Source: Bacillota bacterium (GTDB lineage Bacteria > Bacillota > Clostridia > Lachnospirales > Lachnospiraceae). Taken from it: a stretch of 9,645 bases of DNA. The DNA is taken from assembly GCA_023398855.1 (NCBI GenBank), contig JAEWRS010000090.1:1-9645 (forward strand), in the 5' to 3' direction. Under the pieces are notes generated by a model that did no database searches, was not told the origin of the DNA, and saw nothing but the letters and a program-made list of their open reading frames with translations. How positions within the stretch are numbered: the stretch's first letter is position 1; each line of letters begins with the position of its first letter. Below are positions 1-5,049 of this stretch, one piece after another. Made by a program: the position numbers and the translations under genes.

Positions 1-537
1 CGGTATTTTTATGTCTCCTTCTGAGGTGAAATACTTTCCCCAGGTGATACGAGGGTTGCTGTCCGCAGGAACCGGAACCGGCTGAACGATGGAAGTATAG
101 CTTACCCAGGGAATGCTGGAAAGGAAAAAGCGCTGGTCTTCATCCTCACCCTCTGCAAGAGTCTGGCTCTGCCTTGCCAGTTCCTGACGCTGCTTGGAAT
201 CCTTTAGAAATTCATCAAAGGGCAGCCGGTCATCTGCGGTGCAATAGCAATAGCTTTCGTTTTCCAGTGCCAGGGTGTAGGAAGAAATGCAGTGATCATA
301 TTCAATGATCCCGTTTCCACGGAGACGGCGGCGGAATTCCGGGATAGAGTTAGCAGTCCGTGCCGCCGCGTATAGGAAAGTCAGGTAAAAAGGCAGCCCT
401 TCTTCTTTGATACAGCTCATAAAATCTGTAATATCCAGATTCACAGTCATACCTACATATGGATAAGCGAGATTGCGGAAAAGGTCAAACTGTTCCTTTC
501 GCGGATAATGTTCCATGTCAAGTTCATAATAACTCAT
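1..537 (-). CDS. CatA-like (chloramphenicol) O-acetyltransferase, partial, C-terminus off window
   Basis: The ORF starts with ATG at 537 and stays open for 179 codons to the left edge. Family proteins are about 210-220 residues, so only the last 30-40 are missing. CatA enzymes acetylate the 3-hydroxyl of chloramphenicol with acetyl-CoA as soluble trimers. Visible family features are an N-terminal region with PFYLTFLYAA (residues 49-58) and IPEFRRR (65-71), the WVSYTS motif (144-149; WVSFTS in CAT I), and ITWGKYFTSEGD (164-175), which matches the strand before the active site. The catalytic HHxxxDG motif lies beyond the edge, so activity cannot be judged. An AGGAGGTG ribosome binding site at 544-551 fixes the start. 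Chromosomal CatA-like proteins of clostridia do not always confer resistance, so the substrate is uncertain. The family is fairly sure; resistance is not. Confidence 0.85.
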   Translation of the reverse strand, partial: MSYYELDMEHYPRKEQFDLFRNLAYPYVGMTVNLDITDFMSCIKEEGLPFYLTFLYAAARTANSIPEFRRRLRGNGIIEYDHCISSYTLALENESYCYCTADDRLPFDEFLKDSKQRQELARQSQTLAEGEDEDQRFFLSSIPWVSYTSIVQPVPVPADSNPRITWGKYFTSEGDIKIP

Positions 538-543
538 AAAACA

Positions 544-551
544 CACCTCCT
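544..551 (-). promoter_or_regulatory. Ribosome binding site of the cat-like gene
   Basis: AGGAGGTG on the minus strand lies 6 bases before the ATG at 537. It is a near-perfect Shine-Dalgarno sequence. I see no complementary CCTCC in the leader that could sequester it, unlike classical cat translational attenuators. Confidence 0.85.
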
Positions 552-571
552 GGATTTCATAAGTCGATTTA

Positions 572-610
572 AGTGAATTACGTTAGTGAATTACGTTAGT
601 GAATTACGCC
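572..610. repeat. 13-bp unit repeated three times in the cat leader
   Basis: AGTGAATTACGTT occurs at 572-584 and 585-597, and a third copy differing in its last two bases (AGTGAATTACGCC) at 598-610. The array lies between the predicted cat promoter and its ribosome binding site, so it would be in the untranslated leader. It is head-to-tail with no spacer. It could be a slippage product or a series of binding sites. Confidence 0.9.
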
Positions 611-617
611 GCAAAGC

Positions 618-634
618 CCTTGGCAGAGCCAAGG
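618..634. repeat. Perfect inverted repeat (hairpin) in the cat leader
   Basis: CCTTGGC-AGA-GCCAAGG gives a 7-bp stem with a 3-base loop. On the minus strand it sits just downstream of the predicted -10 box, near the 5' end of the cat transcript. No T-run follows, so a terminator is unlikely. It resembles the second dyad at 731-753. Confidence 0.8.
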
Positions 635-644
635 TAATTTCACA

Positions 645-671
645 ATTATAAGAAGACCATATTTATTTCAA
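645..671 (-). promoter_or_regulatory. Predicted sigma-A promoter of the cat-like gene
   Basis: On the minus strand there is a perfect TATAAT at 645-650. TTGAAA at 666-671 lies upstream with a 15-base spacer, shorter than the optimal 17; a shifted ACTTGA would give 17. Transcription would start near 638, leaving a leader of about 100 nt that carries the 618-634 hairpin and the 13-bp repeats. Confidence 0.5.
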
Positions 672-703
672 GTTATTTCAATGCTTTCTCCCTATCATAG
701 GTT

Positions 704-723
704 TGGTCCACCGAATGGTCCAC
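704..723. repeat. Direct repeat TGGTCCAC, 12-base period
   Basis: TGGTCCAC occurs at 704-711 and 716-723, starting 12 bases apart. It lies upstream of the predicted cat promoter. Two short direct copies at nearly one helical turn could be an activator site, but nothing identifies a binding protein. Confidence 0.5.
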
Positions 724-730
724 TTTTTTA

Positions 731-753
731 ATCCTTTGGCAATTGCCAAGGAT
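731..753. repeat. Second CCTTGGC-type palindrome upstream of cat
   Basis: The core TTGGCAATTGCCAA (736-749) is a perfect 14-bp palindrome. It extends on both sides as ATCCT...AGGAT with a single bulged T. It shares the CCTTGGC/GCCAAGG arms of the dyad at 618-634. The two dyads flank the predicted cat promoter, about 116 bases apart. It also lies just downstream of the remnant gene at 776-928 (-), so it could be that gene's old terminator: read on the minus strand, an A/T-rich stretch with an A-run follows, but no good T-run. Confidence 0.65.
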
Positions 754-775
754 AATAATTTTACCACTTGTTCAG

Positions 776-928
776 TTATTCTTCAACAGAAAATTTTTTC
801 AAAAATTCAGCACCATCTGGTATGGCTGACACCTTAGCCTCATCAGAAACTTCCAGTTTAGTATCAGCAGATACGGTTACATCTGTGACTTCTTTGTTCA
901 GTACAACGGCGTTTTGGTGTTTTCGTGA
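776..928 (-). pseudogene. C-terminal remnant of an unidentified gene
   Basis: On the minus strand, 50 sense codons run from a stop at 929-931 to a TAA at 776-778 with no usable start codon. The last 43 residues, from VVLNKEV to FSVEE, look like real protein: alternating polar/apolar stretches (VTDVTVSADTKLEVSDE) typical of beta strands, then a short amphipathic end. Upstream the sequence turns AT-rich with stops in all frames. This suggests the 3' end of a gene whose 5' part was deleted or overwritten. The family is not recognised; a surface or carbohydrate-binding protein is only a guess from the composition. The plus strand is also open here (36 codons from 822) but gives a Ser/Thr-rich translation typical of a shadow. 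Confidence 0.4.
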
Positions 929-1019
929 TTAAGTATTATGTTTGAATAATTTTTTCAATAGAATATATGTTTCCTTATTTCGTATGCTATCAAGAAATTA
1001 TGTAATTGTTTGTAATATA

Positions 1020-1051
1020 TTGTCATGGGCAGGTAGTATTGGCATATAATA
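1020..1051 (+). promoter_or_regulatory. Predicted promoter of the LysM-GH18 gene, possibly sporulation-type
   Basis: TATAAT at 1045-1050 is preceded by TTGTCA at 1020-1025, but with a long 19-base spacer for sigma-A. The same place reads CATATAATA at 1043-1051, which fits the mother-cell sigma-E/sigma-K -10 pattern CATAnnnTA. Sporulation control would suit a SleL/YaaH-like protein. The -35 part of such a promoter is not convincing, so the sigma factor is open. Confidence 0.4.
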
Positions 1052-1078
1052 GAATTAATAAGATTATTGAGGGAAGCC

Positions 1079-2374
1079 ATGACCACACATGTAGTTGAAC
1101 CCGACGAAACGATCTATTCAATCGCAGAGCAATACAATGTCTCTGTTAACAGATTAATATTAGAAAACGGAATTATAAACCCTGATAATTTAGCAATTGG
1201 TCAAACTATTGTGATTGTTCAACCGGAAATACTCTATACCATCCAAGCTGGTGATACTTTGGAGAGTATTGCAGAGCGGTATGATGTTTCAACAATGGAA
1301 TTATTAAGAAATAATCCCTATCTTTCCGATAGGGGAATGCTGTACGTAGGTGAAACCATAGTGATCAAGTATCAAACAAACAAAACAAGAACAATTACCA
1401 CTATTGGCTATACCTTTTCATACATAGATAAATCTGTTTTAATAAAAACTCTTCCCTTTTTAACTTATTTGACCATATTCAACTATAGAGCTACAAGTGA
1501 GGGTGAAATCATCTTCAGATCCGACGACACTGAACTTATCCAGTTGGCCAAATCTTATGGTGTTGCACCCATGATGCTCGTTTCCACTATGTCGGAAGAA
1601 GGAATAGTCAGTCCTGAAGTGACCTATAATATTTTAAATAATCCCTCTGTGCAGGTCAGCCTTATTGAGAATGCTCTTCATATAATGAAAACGAAAGGTT
1701 TTTATGGTATTAACATATATACCGAAAACATTACTTATAACAACATAAATAGCATTGCAGAATATTTGCAGAGAGCCTCTGTGTTGTTTCATTCAGAAGG
1801 ATACAAGATAATGATTACCATATCACCAGCTACGAATATTGGTGATTCCAGCGTTGGCTTTGAAAAAATAGATTATTCAAGGTTATCTAAATTTGTAGAT
1901 GCGGTCATATTTGCTTCATATGACTGGGCAAGGACTTACAGTTTTCCAAGCGCAATTTATCCAGTTAATATCTTAAGAGATTTATTAGATTATATGGTTA
2001 ATACTATTCCTCCTGAAAAAAATTATTTAGGAGTTACTTCTTTAGGTTATGATTGGACACTTCCATATGTTCCCGGTGCCACAGATGCTGCCGCAATAAC
2101 CTATAATAATGCGGTACAAATAGCAGCGGAAAACGGCGTACCAATACAATTTAATGAACCAGCACAGTCAGCTTACTTCTACTATACGGATAGCGATCAG
2201 AATCTGCATGTAGTATGGACTAAAGATGCAAGAAGCTTTGACGCAAGGGCCGGTCTGGTGGCAGAATATAATTTCCACGGCATATCTCTATGGACGATTA
2301 TGAGATTTGATGCCCAAATGTGGTTTGTTATAAATACTCAGTATTACATAGAGAGACTCTTGGGTATTGACTAA
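1079..2374 (+). CDS. LysM-LysM-GH18 protein, SleL/YaaH-like spore cortex protein with altered active site
   Basis: The product has 431 residues, close to B. subtilis YaaH and Bacillus SleL (about 430). Two LysM domains (about 4-48 and 52-97) bind peptidoglycan and are followed by a GH18 barrel (about 103-431). No signal peptide is visible, as expected for mother-cell proteins deposited on the spore. In the family, SleL is an N-acetylglucosaminidase acting on cortex fragments in germination. The catalytic strand, normally DGVNIDFE, reads YGINIYTE at residues 209-216: the acid Glu216 remains, but both outer Asp positions are Tyr (209 and 214). Hydrolysis may be lost or changed. I chose ATG 1079 over TTG 1067 because AGGG at 1070-1073 sits just upstream of it. 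The gene looks more AT-rich than the operon at 2824-6833. It is monocistronic, with a terminator at 2450. Confidence 0.88.
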   Translation: MTTHVVEPDETIYSIAEQYNVSVNRLILENGIINPDNLAIGQTIVIVQPEILYTIQAGDTLESIAERYDVSTMELLRNNPYLSDRGMLYVGETIVIKYQTNKTRTITTIGYTFSYIDKSVLIKTLPFLTYLTIFNYRATSEGEIIFRSDDTELIQLAKSYGVAPMMLVSTMSEEGIVSPEVTYNILNNPSVQVSLIENALHIMKTKGFYGINIYTENITYNNINSIAEYLQRASVLFHSEGYKIMITISPATNIGDSSVGFEKIDYSRLSKFVDAVIFASYDWARTYSFPSAIYPVNILRDLLDYMVNTIPPEKNYLGVTSLGYDWTLPYVPGATDAAAITYNNAVQIAAENGVPIQFNEPAQSAYFYYTDSDQNLHVVWTKDARSFDARAGLVAEYNFHGISLWTIMRFDAQMWFVINTQYYIERLLGID

Positions 2375-2449
2375 GCAGTCATATGTTTTTGCTGCCACCT
2401 AGGTTGATGTGATTGAGATTAAAGAACTGTCTTATGGCTCAAATATGTA

Positions 2450-2482
2450 AAGACGATTGGTTACCATCGTCTTTTTCTTTTT
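2450..2482 (+). terminator. Rho-independent terminator after the LysM-GH18 gene
   Basis: AAGACGAT (2450-2457) pairs with ATCGTCTT (2466-2473). GGT/ACC extends the stem inside the loop after one bulged T, and a T-rich tail (TTTCTTTTT) follows. It lies about 75 bases after the stop codon; nothing else is visible between. Confidence 0.85.
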
Positions 2483-2568
2483 GTTCGTCACGTTGCATTA
2501 TGTCGATATTACACACAAACAAAGAGTTATTTCAACTGTATTCGAAAAATGAGGGGAATTTTAAGACG

Positions 2569-2606
2569 AAAAAAAACTGGAAACCTTGTAAAATAAGGTA
2601 TCCAGT
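2569..2606 (-). terminator. Rho-independent terminator of tRNA-Pro
   Basis: On the minus strand ACTGGA-T-ACCTT pairs with AAGGT-T-TCCAGT (stems 2595-2606 and 2576-2587, one internal mismatch, 7-base loop). A run of eight Ts follows (2576 down to 2569). It ends the tRNA transcript about 15 bases past the tRNA 3' end. Confidence 0.9.
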
Positions 2607-2620
2607 ATTTCCTATTTTGA

Positions 2621-2694
2621 TCGGAGTAACAGGATTTGAACCTGCGACCTCTCGGCCCCCAGCCGAGCGCGCTACCAAGCTACGCCATACTCCG
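2621..2694 (-). tRNA. tRNA-Pro, anticodon GGG
   Basis: The minus strand folds into a full cloverleaf. The acceptor stem is CGGAGTA/TACTCCG (2688-2694 with 2622-2628) and the discriminator base is A (2621). The anticodon arm is CTCGG/CCGAG with the 7-base loop CTGGGGG, giving anticodon GGG, which reads CCC and CCU proline codons. The T-arm contains GGTTCAAATCC. The CCA end is not encoded (ATC follows), so it must be added by CCA-transferase. It has its own promoter and terminator and stands alone, not in a tRNA cluster. Confidence 0.97.
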
Positions 2695-2713
2695 TTTCCT
2701 TGACACATATGGT

Positions 2714-2742
2714 ATTATAGCAGAAAGTTTCGGATTGGTAAA
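2714..2742 (-). promoter_or_regulatory. Promoter of tRNA-Pro
   Basis: On the minus strand TTTACC (2737-2742), a 17-base spacer and TATAAT (2714-2719) are present, with an extended -10 (TGCTATAAT). This is a strong sigma-A promoter about 20 bases before the mature 5' end, as expected for a stable RNA. Confidence 0.85.
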
Positions 2743-2751
2743 GTATATTTC

Positions 2752-2780
2752 TTGAAAAAATTTCAAATTTAAGATATTAT
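2752..2780 (+). promoter_or_regulatory. Promoter of the HAD-lpd-pepP operon
   Basis: TTGAAA (2752-2757), a 17-base spacer and TATTAT (2775-2780) form a good sigma-A promoter 43 bases before the HAD start codon. Its -35 box lies only 9 bases from the -35 box of the divergent tRNA promoter. Confidence 0.75.
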
Positions 2781-2823
2781 GGTAAAGAAAGATTATTTTA
2801 GGAAGAAAAAAAGGTGAAAATAG

Positions 2824-3615
2824 ATGAAACCGATCGTGAGCTTTGATGTAGACATGACATTACTGGACCATAAGGACTGGACAATTCCTGCCAGCGCTTT
2901 GGAAACCATAGAAAAGCTGAGAGAGAATTACACCATTGTCCTGGCGACGGGCAGAGATATGGATTCAGTTTTTAGTACCGGGATCCGGGATCTGGTAAGG
3001 CCGGACGCGATCATCCATCTCAATGGGACAAAGGTGACTGTGGGAGATAAAGTCATTTATGAACACACCTTTGATAAGGAGCTGTTGGGAAAGATTTTGG
3101 CTTATGCAGAAAAAACTCCGCACAGCGTAGGGACCACCATAGGAGATCTGGATTATTATACCCATCCGGAGTTGGTAAGAAGGCATGATACGAAACTTTG
3201 GGGAGAATGCGGAAGAAGATTTGAAGATCCTGGAAAGCTGGTGTACATGGAAGTGCGCACCATGGCTTATATCGGGGATGAAGCCGGTGCAAAGGCCATG
3301 GAAGAGGAATTTCCGGAGATCCATGTACACATGTTTGCCGATAAAAAGGGAGCAGATGTGGTGGAACGGAAGGCCTCAAAGGCCATGGGCCTTGTTAGGT
3401 TATGCGATTATTACAAGATCCCTCTTACAGAAACAGTAGCCTTTGGAGACAGCATGAATGATTACGATATTATAAAGCTGGCGGGAAGGGGAATTGCCAT
3501 GGGCAATGCCATGGATGAGCTGAAAAGAGCGGCTGATTATATCACGGATCCAATTGATCAGGAGGGAATTAAAAAAGCCTGCCTGCATTTTGGAATGATC
3601 CGGCAGGAGGCGTAA
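2824..3615 (+). CDS. HAD superfamily (Cof-type, IIB) phosphatase
   Basis: The 263-residue length is normal for Cof-type HAD hydrolases, cytosolic Mg-dependent phosphatases that usually act on sugar phosphates or other small phosphorylated metabolites. All four motifs are present: motif I DVDMT with nucleophile Asp8 and acid/base Asp10; motif II with Thr42 in LATGRD; motif III Lys183 in the ERKASKAMG segment; motif IV GDSMND at 208-213, where Asp209 and Asp213 bind Mg. The stretch between motifs II and III (about 80-180) is the C2B cap that sets substrate choice, so the substrate cannot be read from sequence. The start is supported by AAGGTGA at 2811-2817. It is the first gene of the operon, and its stop codon directly abuts the GTG start of the next gene, suggesting translational coupling. 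Confidence 0.9.
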   Translation: MKPIVSFDVDMTLLDHKDWTIPASALETIEKLRENYTIVLATGRDMDSVFSTGIRDLVRPDAIIHLNGTKVTVGDKVIYEHTFDKELLGKILAYAEKTPHSVGTTIGDLDYYTHPELVRRHDTKLWGECGRRFEDPGKLVYMEVRTMAYIGDEAGAKAMEEEFPEIHVHMFADKKGADVVERKASKAMGLVRLCDYYKIPLTETVAFGDSMNDYDIIKLAGRGIAMGNAMDELKRAADYITDPIDQEGIKKACLHFGMIRQEA

Positions 3616-5049
3616 GTGGCAGAACATTTTGATATTGTGGTGATTGGCGGGGGGCCAGGTGGATATACGGCGGCTTTAAAAGCGGCTGGTCTGGGTCTTA
3701 AGACCGCCATTGTGGAGAAGGAAAGGCTAGGAGGAACCTGCATTAATAAAGGCTGCATACCCACCAAGGCACTACTCCATGCCTCCAGTATTTTTGAAGT
3801 GCTTCAAAACAGTGATGAATTCGGGGTTTCCTCTGATTTCATCTCATTTGATTTTAAAAAAATGCAGAATTATAAAAAACGTTCTGTAAAGGAGTACCGT
3901 AAGGAAGTAGAGGAACTGATTGAGGCGGCAAGAGTAACAGTTATTTATGGGACAGCCACCATTCGACGCGGGCGGACGATTGAAGTGAACAGCCTGGAAG
4001 GCAAAGATTATTATGAGTCGGATCATATCATTATTGCCGCCGGAGCCAGACCAGTGAAGCTAAAGATCCCGGGAGCGGAGCTTCCCGGAGTGCTGACCAG
4101 TGACCGGCTGCTGGCTTCTGATACATGGAATTACGATCGTCTCACCATCATTGGCGGTGGGGTGATCGGAGTGGAATTTGCCACTATTTTCAGTGCACTC
4201 TGCTCCCATGTGACCATTCTGGAGAGCCAGGCCCACTTATTGGGACCAATGGATACGGAAGTTTCCCAGGCACTGGAAGAGGAGCTTAGAAGAAAAGGAA
4301 TCACCATACAATGCAGGGCAAAGATTAAGGAAATAAAAGAAGAGCCGAATCAGGGGCTCATATGCATATATGAAGTGGACGGAGAGGAAAAGACAGCCCG
4401 TTCCGGACAGGTTCTCATGGCAGCCGGACGAGCTCCCTGTCTGGAGGGGCTGATGGGGCAGGATATAAATCTTGAAACAGAGAATGGACATCTGAAAGTA
4501 GACTCAGAGTTTATGACCAGCGAGCCCGGAATTTATGCCATTGGAGATGTGGCAGCTGACATTAAACTGGCACATGTGGCAGCTGCACAGGGAACATATG
4601 TGGTAGAAAAAATTGCAGGAGTCGGACATTCCCTCCGGCTTTCCGTGGTGCCAAACGGTATGTTCGTCAAGCTGCCTGTTGTTCCCAGCTGTATTTATAC
4701 GGAACCAGAGATCGCTTCTGTAGGGTTAACAAGGGAGGCGGCGGTAGCTTGCAGTATGAAGGTGAGATGTGGCCGCTATTCCATGGGAGGAAACGGGAAA
4801 TCAATTATTACAAAGGAACAAAACGGATTTATTCATCTGGTGTTTGAGGAATATTCCGGCACCTTGGTGGGAGCCCAGATCGTATGCTCCAGGGCAACGG
4901 ATATGATCAGTGAGATGGCAACAGCTATTGCAAACGGTCTGACAGCCAGACAGCTTATGCTCGCTATGCGTGCCCATCCCACCTACAGTGAAGGGATTGG
5001 GGCTGCTATAGAGAATTATTTTGAAGACAAAGGAGAGATAAATAAATGA
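3616..5049 (+). CDS. lpdA: Dihydrolipoamide dehydrogenase (E3)
   Basis: A 477-residue flavoprotein disulfide reductase of normal length. It reoxidises protein-bound dihydrolipoamide with NAD+ in 2-oxoacid dehydrogenase or glycine cleavage complexes. Visible features in order: FAD-binding GGGPGG (11-16), redox-active disulfide Cys42/Cys47 in GGTCINKGCIPTK, a second Rossmann motif GGGVIGVEFA for NAD, the second FAD motif with GIYAIGDVA, and the C-terminal catalytic HPTYSE with His454 and Glu459. This motif set favours lipoamide over glutathione or mercury as substrate. There is no N-terminal lipoyl domain. The start is GTG directly after the upstream stop, with AGGAGG at 3605-3610 inside the end of the HAD gene; there is no closer ATG. 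Its stop overlaps the next start (ATGA). No E1, E2 or glycine-cleavage genes are nearby. Confidence 0.95.
   Translation: MAEHFDIVVIGGGPGGYTAALKAAGLGLKTAIVEKERLGGTCINKGCIPTKALLHASSIFEVLQNSDEFGVSSDFISFDFKKMQNYKKRSVKEYRKEVEELIEAARVTVIYGTATIRRGRTIEVNSLEGKDYYESDHIIIAAGARPVKLKIPGAELPGVLTSDRLLASDTWNYDRLTIIGGGVIGVEFATIFSALCSHVTILESQAHLLGPMDTEVSQALEEELRRKGITIQCRAKIKEIKEEPNQGLICIYEVDGEEKTARSGQVLMAAGRAPCLEGLMGQDINLETENGHLKVDSEFMTSEPGIYAIGDVAADIKLAHVAAAQGTYVVEKIAGVGHSLRLSVVPNGMFVKLPVVPSCIYTEPEIASVGLTREAAVACSMKVRCGRYSMGGNGKSIITKEQNGFIHLVFEEYSGTLVGAQIVCSRATDMISEMATAIANGLTARQLMLAMRAHPTYSEGIGAAIENYFEDKGEINK

Larger units (their letters stand above)
538..1078. other. Gene-poor region between the cat-like and LysM-GH18 genes
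   Basis: This 541-base stretch has no intact coding sequence. From left to right it holds the cat ribosome binding site, the 13-bp triple repeat, two related dyads around a minus-strand promoter, a short direct repeat, the remnant at 776-928 and, from about 930 to 1060, very AT-rich DNA ending in the promoter of the LysM-GH18 gene. No transposase, integrase or clear insertion-sequence end is visible. The mix of repeats and gene debris suggests a former insertion or deletion site. Confidence 0.6.

Noticed and set aside
572..610. CRISPR-like array
   Set aside because: Units are 13 bp and contiguous, with no spacers and no cas genes nearby; it is a simple tandem repeat.
538..660. Classical translational attenuator with leader peptide for cat
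   Set aside because: No leader reading frame with its own ribosome binding site and no sequence pairing with the AGGAGG of cat could be found.
822..932. Short plus-strand reading opposite the gene remnant
   Set aside because: Ser/Thr-rich translation with no ribosome binding site; the minus-strand reading has far more natural protein character.
2621..2694. Integration site (att) at the 3' end of tRNA-Pro
   Set aside because: No integrase gene and no repeat of the tRNA 3' end is seen in the window.
2413..2703. Plus-strand reading of 96 codons ending in a GVTGFEPATSRPPAERATKLRH-like stretch (shown here in part only)
   Set aside because: It is the antisense of tRNA-Pro plus its terminator. 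This kind of translation is a well-known false protein made from tRNA genes. It has no ribosome binding site.
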